A DNA stretch of 41,241 bases from Brevundimonas sp. GTDB lineage: Bacteria > Pseudomonadota > Alphaproteobacteria > Caulobacterales > Caulobacteraceae. Numbering within the stretch: position 1 is the first letter of the stretch; every line of letters begins with the position of its first letter. Positions 30,970-39,757 of this stretch are shown piece after piece. Under the pieces are notes generated by a model, which saw only the letters and a list, made by a program, of their open reading frames with translations, was not told the DNA's origin and did not search any database. Position numbers and translations under genes: made by a program. Where the stretch lies: the NCBI GenBank assembly GCA_030693575.1, contig JAUYAG010000001.1, positions 1-41,241 on the forward strand, in the 5' to 3' direction.

Positions 30970-31607
30970 CCCTTCTTCGCGCCGATCCGGGGCTCGGTCC
31001 CCTTCAGGATGCGGGCGATGTTCTCATGGTGCCGGATCCAGATCAGCAGCGCCGTGGCCGCCGCGAGCGCGAGAATCGGGCCTGACGCCGGCAGGCCCAT
31101 CACCGGCAGGGGCAGGAGGGCGAACAGGGGCGCCATCGCTGCTGCGACCAGCGCGGCGAACGACGACATGCGGAACAGGGCCGCCACGATCAGCCAGGTC
31201 GCGCCCGCCATCAGACCCAGCGGCCAGGCCGCGGCCAGCAACAGGCCGAAGAAGGTCGCCACCCCCTTGCCGCCCTTGAAGCCGAGCCAGACGGGGAACA
31301 GGTGGCCGAGGAAGGCCGCGCCACCCGCGACCGCGGCGATGGCCGGCACGCCCGGGAACAGCGCCCGCGCGATCAGGAAGGCCGCCGCGCCCTTGCCGGC
31401 GTCGAGGATCAGGGTGGCGAAGGCCAGATCCTTGCGCCCGGTCCGCAGGACGTTGGTCGCGCCGATATTGCCGGAGCCGATGCTGCGCACATCCTCGCCC
31501 GTCGCGAGACGGGTCAGAATGACGCCGAACGGAATGGAGCCCAGCAGGTATCCGCCCACCGCTGCCAGCGCGAGCGTCCCCAAGGCCGGGCCGACCAGAT
31601 CCTGCAA
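30966..31607 (-). CDS. plsY: Glycerol-3-phosphate acyltransferase
   Basis: A 213-residue inner-membrane enzyme that transfers acyl groups from acyl-phosphate to glycerol-3-phosphate, the first step of phospholipid synthesis in this route. Five to six hydrophobic helices carry the three cytoplasmic motifs: [26 protein letters not shown] and [13 protein letters not shown]. The start is TTG 31607, preceded by GAGGGAG; no ATG is available. It is coupled to dprA and lies 15 nt after the pyrC homologue. Confidence 0.95.
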   Translation of the reverse strand: MQDLVGPALGTLALAAVGGYLLGSIPFGVILTRLATGEDVRSIGSGNIGATNVLRTGRKDLAFATLILDAGKGAAAFLIARALFPGVPAIAAVAGGAAFLGHLFPVWLGFKGGKGVATFFGLLLAAAWPLGLMAGATWLIVAALFRMSSFAALVAAAMAPLFALLPLPVMGLPASGPILALAAATALLIWIRHHENIARILKGTEPRIGAKKG

Positions 31608-31622
31608 GTGATTCGCTCCCTC

Positions 31623-32909
31623 TTAGCGTGTGTCGTGTACGATGCGTCCGCCGACGACCGTGAGCAAGACCTTGCCCTGCAATCGCCGCCCGTCGAACGG
31701 CGAGTTCTTCGACTTGGACTTCAGCGCGTCCGCGTCGATCATCACCGGCGCGCCCGGATCGAACAGGATCAGGTCCGCCGGCGCCCCGGCCGCCAGTACG
31801 CCGGCGTCCAGTCCCAGCAGGGTCGCCGGGCCGTGGGTCAGGGGCCGCAGGATGTCGAGCAGCTCCAGCCCGTCCTCATGGTGCAGCGTCAGGGCGGCGG
31901 GGAGCAGGGTCTCCAGCCCGACCGCGCCCGGCGTCGCCTCGGCGAAGGGCCGGCGCTTGTCCTCGGCGGGGGCGGGGGCGTGGGCCGAGGTGATGGCGTC
32001 GATCAGGCCATCGCGGACCGCCTCGATCAGCGCCTGCCGGTCGCTCTCGGGCCGCAGCGGCGGGTCCAGACGGTAGAAGGTCCGGTAGTCGCCGATATCG
32101 ATCTCGTTGAAGCACAGGTGGTTGATCGACACCGAGGCGGCGACTTCAAGCCCTTTCGCCCGGGCCCGCGCCAGCGTCTCCAGCGCGCCCTCGGTCGAGA
32201 TCTGGTCCACGAGGAAGCGCGCGCCCGTCTGTTCGACCAGCGCCAGATCGCGCTCCAGCTGGATGCGTTCGGCGATGGCCGGCGCCGAGGCCAGCCCCAG
32301 CCGGGTGGCCAGTTCGCCCGAGGTCGCCACCGCGCCCTCGCTCAGCCACGGATCAGCCGGACGGCAGGAGATCAGGGCGTTAAAGGCGGCGGCGTAGCTC
32401 ATCACCCGCTGCAGGGTGCGGGTGTTGGCGATGACCCGGTCCACGTCGGTGAAATAGAGGGCTCCGGCCTCGTCCATCAGGCCGATCTCGGCCATCCGCG
32501 CGCCGTCCCGCGCCTTGGTCGCCGCGCCTGCCGCCCGCACATTGACCAGACCCAGCGCCGCACCGCGCCGCAGGATGAATTCGATCATCGCCGGATCGTC
32601 GATGGCGGGATCGGTGTCCGGCTGGATGACGATGGTGGTCACCCCGCCCGCCGCCGCCGACAGGCTGGCCGACTTCAGCGTCTCCCTGGGCTCCGCGCCC
32701 GGCTCGCCGGTCTTGACCCGGATGTCGATCAGGCCCGGCGACAGGCACAGGCCCCCCGCGTCGATGACCGTCACCCCCGCCGGAGCGACCGCGCCGCCGC
32801 CGTGGATGACCTCGGTGATCCGCCCGTCCTCCACCAGCACCGCGCCGGGACCGTCATAGTCCGTGGCCGGATCGAGAATTCTCGCATTGAGGATGGCAAG
32901 CTTGTTCAT
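31623..32909 (-). CDS. pyrC: Dihydroorotase-like protein lacking metal ligands (PyrC' type)
   Basis: A 428-residue amidohydrolase-fold protein of the class I dihydroorotase family. Active enzymes have D-x-H-x-H-x-R-E-P-G after PGLID; here it reads PGLIDIRVKTGEPG, with R64 and K66 at the two zinc histidines. The later TDHAPH motif has become SAHAPAPAEDK. It is therefore probably not a working dihydroorotase. In pseudomonads and others such a PyrC' subunit lies beside pyrB and is needed for assembly of aspartate transcarbamoylase. The next gene upstream here is pyrB. An active pyrC should exist elsewhere in the genome. Confidence 0.88.
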   Translation of the reverse strand: MNKLAILNARILDPATDYDGPGAVLVEDGRITEVIHGGGAVAPAGVTVIDAGGLCLSPGLIDIRVKTGEPGAEPRETLKSASLSAAAGGVTTIVIQPDTDPAIDDPAMIEFILRRGAALGLVNVRAAGAATKARDGARMAEIGLMDEAGALYFTDVDRVIANTRTLQRVMSYAAAFNALISCRPADPWLSEGAVATSGELATRLGLASAPAIAERIQLERDLALVEQTGARFLVDQISTEGALETLARARAKGLEVAASVSINHLCFNEIDIGDYRTFYRLDPPLRPESDRQALIEAVRDGLIDAITSAHAPAPAEDKRRPFAEATPGAVGLETLLPAALTLHHEDGLELLDILRPLTHGPATLLGLDAGVLAAGAPADLILFDPGAPVMIDADALKSKSKNSPFDGRRLQGKVLLTVVGGRIVHDTR

Positions 32910-32910
32910 G

Positions 32911-33073
32911 CCCTTCCCCCCTTGCGGGGGAAGGTGGCAGGCGAAGCCTGACGGATGGGGGGTGCAACACCGGCCCGCCCCAGTTCGCTCATCGCCTCAC
33001 AATCCATTCGGGGCGACCAGCCCCCCCATCCGAGCCGCTCCGCGGCCCACCTTCCCCCGCGAGGGGGGAAGGG
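32911..33073. repeat. Palindromic intergenic repeat element, copy 5
   Basis: The outer hairpins are CCCTTCCCCCCTTGCGGGGG... (from 32911) and its mirror ending at 33073. The left half carries GCAGGCGAAGCCTGA, related to the left module of copy 1. The right half carries GGGCCGCGGAGCGGCTC, related to the right modules of copies 2 and 3. It lies between pyrB and the pyrC homologue, immediately upstream of the latter's ATG, so it should affect translation start or message processing. Confidence 0.88.
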
Positions 33074-33090
33074 AACACAAAGAGCGTCCA

Positions 33091-34071
33091 TCAGGAATCT
33101 CCATCCAGCCGTGCGGAGAGCGCCGCCAGCACCGCCATCCGTGCCGCCACGCCCATCTCGACCTGATCCTGGATCAGCGACACCGTCAGATCGTCGGCCA
33201 CATCGGAATCGATCTCGACCCCCCGGTTCATCGGCCCCGGATGCATCACCTTCGCCCCGGCGTTGGCCCAGGACAGCTTCTCGCGGTCCAGACCCCAGAA
33301 GCGGAAATATTCGCGGGTTGAGGGGATCAGCGCCCCCTCCATCCGCTCCAGCTGCAGGCGCAGCATCATCACCACGTCGCAGCCCCTCAGGCCTTCGCGC
33401 ATGTCGTGGAAGACCTCGCAGCCCCAGCGGTCGGCGTCGCCGGGCACCAGGGTCGGCGGCCCGATCAGCCGCACCCGCGCCCCCATCATCGACAGCATCG
33501 ACACATTGGACCGCGCCACCCGGCTGTGGGCGATGTCGCCGCAGATCGCCACCGTCAGCCCGCCCACGTCCCCGAAGGCCCGGCGCAGGCTCAACAGGTC
33601 CAGCAGGGCCTGGGTCGGATGCTCGTGCCGTCCGTCGCCGGCGTTGACCACGGCGCAGCCGACCTTCTGCGAGAGCAGGGCCGCGGCGCCCGACGCCCCG
33701 TGCCGCACCACCAGCACATCCGGCTTCATGGCGTTCAGCGTCGCCGCCGTGTCGATCAGGGTCTCGCCCTTGGCCGTGGACGAGGTGCGCGGGCTCAGCG
33801 CCGTCACATCCGCCCCCAGCCGCTTGGCCGCGATCTCGAACGAGGCGCTGGTCCGGGTCGAGTTCTCGAAGAACAGGTTCATGACCGTCCGCCCGCGCAT
33901 CAGGTCGAGCGACTTGGAGGACTGGCGATTGAAGTCGACGAAGGCGTCGGCGAGATCGAGCAGCGGCGGGGTCGTCGCGGCGTTCAGATCGCCGGCGGAC
34001 AGGAAATGGCTGCGCGGGAACGGCGCCAGCCGCTCGAGAATCAGATCGGTGAGTGCGGCAGGCTGGCTCAT
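33091..34071 (-). CDS. pyrB: Aspartate carbamoyltransferase catalytic subunit
   Basis: A 326-residue enzyme condensing carbamoyl phosphate and aspartate in pyrimidine synthesis. The carbamoyl-phosphate loop [12 protein letters not shown], the region [11 protein letters not shown] and the aspartate loop MLRLQLERM are present. ATG 34071 gives [12 protein letters not shown]; the frame continues upstream to 34899, but that part is antisense-like to nothing conserved and overlaps the permease gene in another frame. There is no pyrI regulatory subunit nearby. The adjacent inactive dihydroorotase homologue is the likely partner. Confidence 0.95.
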   Translation of the reverse strand: MSQPAALTDLILERLAPFPRSHFLSAGDLNAATTPPLLDLADAFVDFNRQSSKSLDLMRGRTVMNLFFENSTRTSASFEIAAKRLGADVTALSPRTSSTAKGETLIDTAATLNAMKPDVLVVRHGASGAAALLSQKVGCAVVNAGDGRHEHPTQALLDLLSLRRAFGDVGGLTVAICGDIAHSRVARSNVSMLSMMGARVRLIGPPTLVPGDADRWGCEVFHDMREGLRGCDVVMMLRLQLERMEGALIPSTREYFRFWGLDREKLSWANAGAKVMHPGPMNRGVEIDSDVADDLTVSLIQDQVEMGVAARMAVLAALSARLDGDS

Positions 34072-34133
34072 CGAGGCCCGCCTATAGGGCCGTGCGCGCC
34101 GGAACGGAAGCGGCCCATGTTCAGATCCTGTGC

Positions 34134-35054
34134 TCAGATGTAGCCGAACAGGGCCAGCAGGATCGGAATGGTGAAGGCGCTGACCACCGTGGTCAGGGCC
34201 ACCACCCCCGCCATCAGCGGCGCATCGCCCCCCATCTGCCGCGCCATGACATAGGACGCCGCCGCGCCCGGCGAGGCACCGGCCAGCAGCGCCAGCCCCT
34301 GCGCCATCCGGTCTCCGCCCAGCACCCCGGTGAACCAGTACATGCCCACCGGCAGGACAATCAGCTTGATCACCGTCACGGTCAGCATCAGCACGGGCCG
34401 CGACGCCGCATAGCGGAAGCTCAGCCCCGCACCGGCCGTGATCAGCCCCAGGGCGATGGCACCCGGCCCCATCAGGTCGAAGACGCCCATCACCAGATCG
34501 GGCTTCGGCACGCCCGTCAGATTGAGCGCCGCCCCGATTCCGCAGGCCCAGATGATCGGATTGCGCAGCAGCGACGACAGCGCCAGCCGCCAGCCGCCGC
34601 CCTGTCCCGCGCCCCATCGGGCCAGCACCAGCACGCAGACCACATTCAACGCCGGCGCCAGCACCCCGAACGCCACCGCCGCCACGCCCAGCCCCCGCTC
34701 TCCGAAGATCGCCCCGGCCACGGGCAGAAAGACGAACCCGTTCCATCGGATCACGCCCTGGAAGACGCTGGTGAAGGCCGGGTCGCTGATGCGCAGCATG
34801 GGCTTGGCCAGCACCGTCAGCAGGGCCACAGTCAGGGCGACCGCCACCGTCGCCATGGCCACCGGCCCGGCCGCGCCGCCCGCGAAGTCCGCGCGCCACA
34901 CCGCCGGGATCAGAAAGGCCGGATAGAAGGCGAAATAGGTCAGCCGCTCGACCGCCCGCCAGCCGTCGTCATCAAGGAAGGCGCGCTTCTTCAGGCCCCA
35001 GCCCAGCGCGATCATGGCGAAGACCGGCACGATGCCGGTGAGCAGGGCGCTCAC
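34134..35054 (-). CDS. AEC-family (auxin efflux carrier-like) permease
   Basis: A 306-residue integral membrane protein with about ten hydrophobic segments in two halves, as in AEC transporters. Recognisable parts are [50 protein letters not shown] and [21 protein letters not shown]. Bacterial members often move small organic acids such as malonate or malate; the substrate is unknown. The start is GTG 35054, overlapping the ruvX stop (GTGA). The longer open frame upstream is antisense or out of frame with ruvX and is not used. Confidence 0.88.
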   Translation of the reverse strand: MSALLTGIVPVFAMIALGWGLKKRAFLDDDGWRAVERLTYFAFYPAFLIPAVWRADFAGGAAGPVAMATVAVALTVALLTVLAKPMLRISDPAFTSVFQGVIRWNGFVFLPVAGAIFGERGLGVAAVAFGVLAPALNVVCVLVLARWGAGQGGGWRLALSSLLRNPIIWACGIGAALNLTGVPKPDLVMGVFDLMGPGAIALGLITAGAGLSFRYAASRPVLMLTVTVIKLIVLPVGMYWFTGVLGGDRMAQGLALLAGASPGAAASYVMARQMGGDAPLMAGVVALTTVVSAFTIPILLALFGYI

Positions 35055-35515
35055 GCCCTCAGCCGGTCCAGCGCGCCCTGCAATATCCAGGCAGCGGCGG
35101 TGCGGTCGATCACATTGGCGCGTCGCTTGCGGTTCAGATCCAGCTCCTCGATCAGGAACCGCTCGACCGCGCTGGTCGACAGCCGCTCGTCCTGGAAGGC
35201 GCAGGGCACGGCGCGGATGCGCTGCAGATTGCGGGCGAAGGCCCGGCACGACTGCGCCCTCGGCCCCTCGCTGCCGTCCATGTTCAGCGGCAGGCCGATC
35301 ACCAGCCCCGAGGCCTTGCGCCCGTCCATCAGCTTGAGCACGGCGTGGGCGTCGTCGGTGAATTTCGTCTTGCGGACCAGCGACAGCGGGCTGGCGATCA
35401 TCCGCGTCGTGTCGCTGACCGCCACGCCGATGGTCTTTTCGCCCAGATCCAGCCCCAGCCACGGGGTGCCCGGCGGGGTGGAGGCGGCGAGGTCTTCGAG
35501 CGATAGAACTGTCAC
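35051..35515 (-). CDS. ruvX: Putative pre-16S rRNA nuclease / Holliday junction resolvase-like YqgF
   Basis: A 154-residue RNase H-fold protein. GLDLGEKTIGVAVSD (21-35) contains the first catalytic Asp (D23). GLPLNMDGSEGPRAQ and DERLSTSAVERFLIEE follow, with the last acidic cluster near NVIDRTAAAWILQ. In E. coli YqgF matures the 5' end of 16S rRNA; Holliday resolution has also been proposed. The start is GTG 35515. There is no ribosome-binding site, and a consensus -35 lies so close that the message is probably leaderless. Confidence 0.93.
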   Translation of the reverse strand: MTVLSLEDLAASTPPGTPWLGLDLGEKTIGVAVSDTTRMIASPLSLVRKTKFTDDAHAVLKLMDGRKASGLVIGLPLNMDGSEGPRAQSCRAFARNLQRIRAVPCAFQDERLSTSAVERFLIEELDLNRKRRANVIDRTAAAWILQGALDRLRA

Positions 35516-35521
35516 GGCTTG

Positions 35522-35550
35522 GCGGTAGGACTGGCGAGCCGCCCTGTCAA
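35522..35550 (-). promoter_or_regulatory. Predicted ruvX promoter, probably leaderless
   Basis: On the minus strand a perfect TTGACA (35550-35545) is followed after 17 bp by TACCGC (35527-35522). The GTG start codon is only 6 nt further on, where the transcript should begin. The -10 box is weak. No Shine-Dalgarno sequence fits between. Confidence 0.5.
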
Positions 35551-35587
35551 AGTGCAAGCTGCGCCGTCGTTGTTGGGAGAACCTCCG

Positions 35588-36103
35588 ATGAAGCCCGTCA
35601 CCTTCCTCGCCGCCCTGCTCGGACTGGCCGCCTGCGATGCCCAGGTCGAGAGCCGCAAGGCCGCCATTCCCGCCGAACAGACGGCTCCCGCCGCCGCGCC
35701 CCTGACCGCCGCAGGCCCCGCCGCCACGGTCCAGCCCGACACCGAAGAGGGCAACCAGTGGGCCGCCGCCGTGGTCGAACTGACCCCGCTGATGCGTCAG
35801 GGCGACCGCACGGTGAAGATGTTCGGCACGGCGGGCGGCGATCCGGCCATGAATGGCCTCTACACCCACGTCGCCTTCTTCGATTCGCCGGCCGAGGGCT
35901 GGCGCGTCTTCCGCATCGGCGACTTCCTCGACTACCGCGTCCTCTCCGAGGTGCCGGGCCGGGTCGATCTGGAGATCAACGAGAGCGTGATGGACGAGGC
36001 CTCGGGCAATATCAGCAGCCGCACCCGGCGGATCATCGTCGGCTGGGCGGTCGCCACCGACGGCTCGGTCCCGGCCACGGTGACGGTCACACCGGCGCAG
36101 TGA
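35588..36103 (+). CDS. Lipoprotein of unknown function
   Basis: A 171-residue protein with a lipoprotein signal (MKPVTFLAALLGLAAC, lipid on C16). A Pro/Ala-rich spacer runs to about residue 50. A compact, probably beta-rich domain follows: MNGLYTHVAFFDSPAEGWRV, IGDFLDYRVLSEVPGRVDLE, then SRTRRIIVGWAV. ATG 35588 follows GGGAGAA. I do not recognise the family. It is divergent from ruvX and lies 72 nt upstream of gatC. Confidence 0.8.
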   Translation: MKPVTFLAALLGLAACDAQVESRKAAIPAEQTAPAAAPLTAAGPAATVQPDTEEGNQWAAAVVELTPLMRQGDRTVKMFGTAGGDPAMNGLYTHVAFFDSPAEGWRVFRIGDFLDYRVLSEVPGRVDLEINESVMDEASGNISSRTRRIIVGWAVATDGSVPATVTVTPAQ

Positions 36104-36175
36104 CGTCAGAATCCTTGTGAAAGCGGGGCCGGGCGGCTAATCCCGCCCGTTCTGGTTTCGCATTTGGAGGGCCGC

Positions 36176-36463
36176 ATGGCCATCGACGCCGCGACCGTGC
36201 GCCGCGTGGCGCACCTCGCCCGCATCAAGACCCCGGAAGACCGTCTGGAGCCGCTCGCCGCGGAGCTGAACGGCATCCTTGCCTGGATCGAGCAACTCAA
36301 TGAGGTCGACGTCGCCGGCGTCGAGCCCATGACCTCCAACGTCGCCCAGCCGATGCGCCTGCGCGACGACGTTGTGACGGACGGGGACAAGGTCGCCGAT
36401 GTGCTCGGCAACGCCCCGCGCTCCGCCGACGGCTTCTTCGTCGTGCCCAAGGTGGTCGAATAG
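36176..36463 (+). CDS. gatC: Asp-tRNA(Asn)/Glu-tRNA(Gln) amidotransferase subunit C
   Basis: A 95-residue belt protein that holds GatA and GatB together. [20 protein letters not shown], then [18 protein letters not shown] and the end [16 protein letters not shown] are all typical. ATG 36176 is preceded by GGAGGG; a TTG at 36164 would overlap that site and is unlikely. It lies 1 nt before gatA and is surely cotranslated with it. Presence of gatCAB means Gln- or Asn-tRNA is made by transamidation. Confidence 0.96.
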   Translation: MAIDAATVRRVAHLARIKTPEDRLEPLAAELNGILAWIEQLNEVDVAGVEPMTSNVAQPMRLRDDVVTDGDKVADVLGNAPRSADGFFVVPKVVE

Positions 36464-36464
36464 A

Positions 36465-37943
36465 ATGTCCGACCTGACCAAGCTCACGCTCAAGGCCGCC
36501 CTCGACGGCCTCAAGGCCCGCGACTTCTCGTCCGAGGAGATCACCAAGGCCTTCGTCGCCAATATCGACGCCGCCAATCCGCGCCTGAACGCCTTCGTGG
36601 TCCAGACCACGGACAAGGCGCTGGAGATGGCCCGCGCCTCCGACGCCCGTCTGGCCAAGGGGGAGGGCGGTGCCCTCGAAGGCGCGCCGCTGGGCATCAA
36701 GGACCTGTTCTGCACCGACGGTGTCCAGACCACCGCCGGCTCCAACATGTTGCGCGGCTTCGTCCCGCCCTATGAGTCCACCGTCACCGCCAACCTCTGG
36801 CGCGACGGCGCGGTCATGCTGGGCAAGCTCAACATGGACGAGTTCGCCATGGGCTCGTCGAACGAGACCAGCGCGTTCGGCCCGGTCGTCAACCCATGGA
36901 AATCAACAACGTCCAACGCTGACCTGACCCCGGGCGGCAGTTCGGGCGGTTCGGCCTCGGCCGTCGCCGGCGACCTCTGCCTCGCCGCCACCGCCTCGGA
37001 CACCGGCGGCTCGATCCGCCAGCCCGCCGCCTTCACCGGCACGGTCGGGATCAAGCCCACCTACGGCCGTGCCAGCCGCTTCGGCATGGTCGCCTTCGCC
37101 AGCTCGCTCGACCAGGCCGGCCCGATCACGAAGACCGTCGAGGACGCCGCCATCCTGCTGCGCGCGATGTGCTCCTGGGACCCGAAGGACGCCACCAGCC
37201 TCGACGTCGAGACCCCCGACTGGACCCGATCCCTCGGCCAGTCGGTCAAGGGCCTGCGCATCGGTGTGCCGAAGGAATACGTCGTCGACGGCATGCCCGC
37301 CGAGATCCAGGCGCTGTGGGACCAGGGCATTGCATGGCTCAAGGCCGCTGGCTGCGAGATCGTGCCGATCAGCCTGCCGCAAACGAAATACGCCCTGCCG
37401 GCCTATTACATCATCGCCCCGGCCGAGGCCTCGTCCAACCTGGCCCGCTACGACGGCATGCGCTTCGGCCATCGCGCCGAGGGCACGACCAGCCTCGCCG
37501 ACCTCTACGAGACCAGCCGCGCCGAGGGCTTCGGCAAGGAGGTCCAGCGCCGCCTGACCATCGGGGCCTATGTGCTCTCGGCCGGCTTCTATGACGCCTA
37601 CTATGTCCGGGCGCTCAAGGTCCGCCGCCGCATCGCCATGGATTTCGACGCCGTCTGGGACAAGGTCGACGCCATCGTGACGCCGTCCACCCCCTCGGCC
37701 GCCTTCGCCCTGGGAGACAAACAGATCGACCCGCTGCAGATGTATCTGAACGACATCTTCACCGTCACCGCCAACCTCGCCGGCCTGCCGGGCATCTCCG
37801 TCCCCGCCGGCTTCGACAAGGGCGGCCTGCCGCTGGGCCTTCAGGTAATCGGCAAGGCGTTGGACGAGGCGACGGTGTTCCAGGTGGCCAGCGCTCTGGA
37901 AGACGCGGCGGGGTTCGTCGCGAAGCCGGAGAAGTGGTGGTGA
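36465..37943 (+). CDS. gatA: Asp-tRNA(Asn)/Glu-tRNA(Gln) amidotransferase subunit A
   Basis: A 492-residue amidase that releases ammonia from glutamine for GatB. The Lys-cisSer-Ser triad is K79 (GIKDLFC), S159 in GGSSGGS and S183 in [10 protein letters not shown]. The substrate region [17 protein letters not shown] and the C-terminal [10 protein letters not shown] are also present. ATG 36465 overlaps nothing in gatC. It is convergent with the exported aminopeptidase gene, 16 nt away. gatB is not adjacent in the operon but lies 1.8 kb downstream, behind that opposite-strand gene. Confidence 0.97.
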   Translation: MSDLTKLTLKAALDGLKARDFSSEEITKAFVANIDAANPRLNAFVVQTTDKALEMARASDARLAKGEGGALEGAPLGIKDLFCTDGVQTTAGSNMLRGFVPPYESTVTANLWRDGAVMLGKLNMDEFAMGSSNETSAFGPVVNPWKSTTSNADLTPGGSSGGSASAVAGDLCLAATASDTGGSIRQPAAFTGTVGIKPTYGRASRFGMVAFASSLDQAGPITKTVEDAAILLRAMCSWDPKDATSLDVETPDWTRSLGQSVKGLRIGVPKEYVVDGMPAEIQALWDQGIAWLKAAGCEIVPISLPQTKYALPAYYIIAPAEASSNLARYDGMRFGHRAEGTTSLADLYETSRAEGFGKEVQRRLTIGAYVLSAGFYDAYYVRALKVRRRIAMDFDAVWDKVDAIVTPSTPSAAFALGDKQIDPLQMYLNDIFTVTANLAGLPGISVPAGFDKGGLPLGLQVIGKALDEATVFQVASALEDAAGFVAKPEKWW

Positions 37944-37959
37944 TTGGCTGAGGGAGGGA

Positions 37960-39576
37960 TCACCCCCCGCCGTCGCCGGCCCCGCGGGCGATCGGCCGCC
38001 AGTCACGCACGAACTGCTCCAGCAGCCGCACCGCGAACCCGGCCGAGCCCGCCGGCTTCCAGTCGCTGGGACCGCCATAGGCCATGTTGGCGATGTCCAG
38101 ATGCGCCCACGGGATGTCGCGGCTGATGAACTCCCCGATGAACCACGCGCCCGTCCCGGCGCCCGCGCCACCCGCGCCCGAGTTGACGATGTCGGCGATG
38201 GTCGATGAGATATCCTGCGCATAGCTGGCGTGCAGCGGCAGCCGCCACAACAGTTCGCCGGTGCTCCGGCCGGCCGCGTCCAGCTGGTCCGCCAGCGCGT
38301 CATGCCGGCTGAACAGTCCCGCATAGTCGTCGCCCAGCGCCCCGCCGACGGAACCGGTCAGGGTGGCCACGTCCACCACGACCGCCGGGTTCAGATTGCG
38401 TTCGGTCCAGACCAGGGCGTCCGCCAGAACCAGCCGCCCCTCGGCGTCGGTCGAGACGATCTCGATGGTCTTGCCGTTCATGGCCGTCAGCACATCGCCC
38501 GGACGCGTCGCGCCGCCGTCGGGCATGTTCTCCGCCAGGGCCGAGACGGCGACGACGTTCACCGGCGCGCCGGACCGGGCGAGGGCCAGCACCGCGCCAG
38601 TGACGGCGGCGGCCCCCGACATGTCCATCTTCATATTGCCCATGCCGGCACCCGGCTTGATCGATATGCCGCCGGAGTCAAAGGTGATGCCCTTGCCGAC
38701 CAGCGCGATCGGGCCACCCTCGGGCGCCCCCGCGCCGCGATAGCGGATCACCAGAAGCCGGGGCGGACGCTCCGACCCCTGGCCGACGCCGAGCAGGGCG
38801 CCCATGCCCAGCCGCTCCATGGCCGGCACGTCCAGAACCTCGACGGTCACGCCGCGGACCCCGGCGAAGGCGGCCCGCGCGCGATCAACGAAGGTCTCGG
38901 GATAAACGACATTGGCCGGCTCATTGGCGATGTCGCGCGTCCAGGTCATGGCCTCGACCAGAGCCGCGCCGCGCCCCTCGAAGGTGGACCGCGCCGCGCC
39001 GGCCGCGTCCGAGACGAAGGTCACGGTCCCGCCCGTCGCCGTCGCCTGCCGCGTCGAGCGGTACAGGTCCGACCGGTAGTGGCCGATGCCCATCCCGGTG
39101 GCGAAGCCAGCGACGGTCTCCGCCGGCAGACCGCCGGCCAGCACCGTGATCGGCCCGTCGTCGCTCATCAACGCCCGCCCCGCCACGGCGCCGCTCCACT
39201 GGGCCTCGCCGGCGTCCGGGGCCGCGCCCAGACCCACCAGCAGAATGCGATCCCAGGCACCGATGCCCCGAAGCGTCAGGGTTTGACGCGCGCGATAGCC
39301 GAACTCGGCCGAAGCGGCGGCCCGTTCGACGCCCTGCCGCGTCGCCTCATCCAGTCCCGCGCCCCGCGTCGCCAGATCCCCGGCCGCGCCCAGCGGCAGC
39401 ACCAGGGTTCCACCGGCCGCAGGCGCGCTTTCCGCGAAGGTCACCGTCCGCGACGGGGTCGCGGCCGCCTGGGCGGCACGGGCGTTGGTCTGGGCGAAGG
39501 CCGTCTGGGGGACGGTCATCATGAGCACGCCCGCAAGGACGGCGGCGGATACGACGAGCGAACGGGGGCGGGTCAT
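37960..39576 (-). CDS. Exported M17-family leucyl aminopeptidase
   Basis: A 538-residue M17 metallopeptidase with a signal peptide (RSLVVSAAVLAGVLMMTVPQ, cleavage near AFA/QT at residue 28). The active-site residues are kept: GKGITFDSGGISIKPG (295-310) and STDAEGRL (375-382), in which the usual NTDAEGRL Asn is Ser. It should trim peptides in the periplasm or outside. It is inserted between gatA and gatB on the opposite strand. The cytosolic relative pepA lies at 19400. The two are clearly diverged. Confidence 0.9.
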   Translation of the reverse strand: MTRPRSLVVSAAVLAGVLMMTVPQTAFAQTNARAAQAAATPSRTVTFAESAPAAGGTLVLPLGAAGDLATRGAGLDEATRQGVERAAASAEFGYRARQTLTLRGIGAWDRILLVGLGAAPDAGEAQWSGAVAGRALMSDDGPITVLAGGLPAETVAGFATGMGIGHYRSDLYRSTRQATATGGTVTFVSDAAGAARSTFEGRGAALVEAMTWTRDIANEPANVVYPETFVDRARAAFAGVRGVTVEVLDVPAMERLGMGALLGVGQGSERPPRLLVIRYRGAGAPEGGPIALVGKGITFDSGGISIKPGAGMGNMKMDMSGAAAVTGAVLALARSGAPVNVVAVSALAENMPDGGATRPGDVLTAMNGKTIEIVSTDAEGRLVLADALVWTERNLNPAVVVDVATLTGSVGGALGDDYAGLFSRHDALADQLDAAGRSTGELLWRLPLHASYAQDISSTIADIVNSGAGGAGAGTGAWFIGEFISRDIPWAHLDIANMAYGGPSDWKPAGSAGFAVRLLEQFVRDWRPIARGAGDGGG

Positions 39577-39757
39577 GTCGGGAACACTCTCTGACGGATG
39601 GATGAATGCGCGGTGTTCGCCGACTTTGCGATGCGGCGTCCGGTCGGGGCAATGCGACCAAGTGCGTCGCGCTGCACATGAATGATCCGCAACAATTCCG
39701 CGCCGCGCGCGCCGCTTTGCCCTCCCACCGCGGCCCGACAGCCGCTATGTGAAGTCC

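Noticed and set aside
34072-34899. N-terminal extension of PyrB
   Set aside because: The open frame upstream of ATG 34071 lies over the permease gene in another frame and reads low-complexity Gly/Arg/Ala.
37939-37964. Hairpin between gatA and the exported aminopeptidase gene
   Set aside because: Only a 6-bp stem (GGTGAT/ATCACC) overlapping the gatA stop, and no T tract; too weak to call a terminator.
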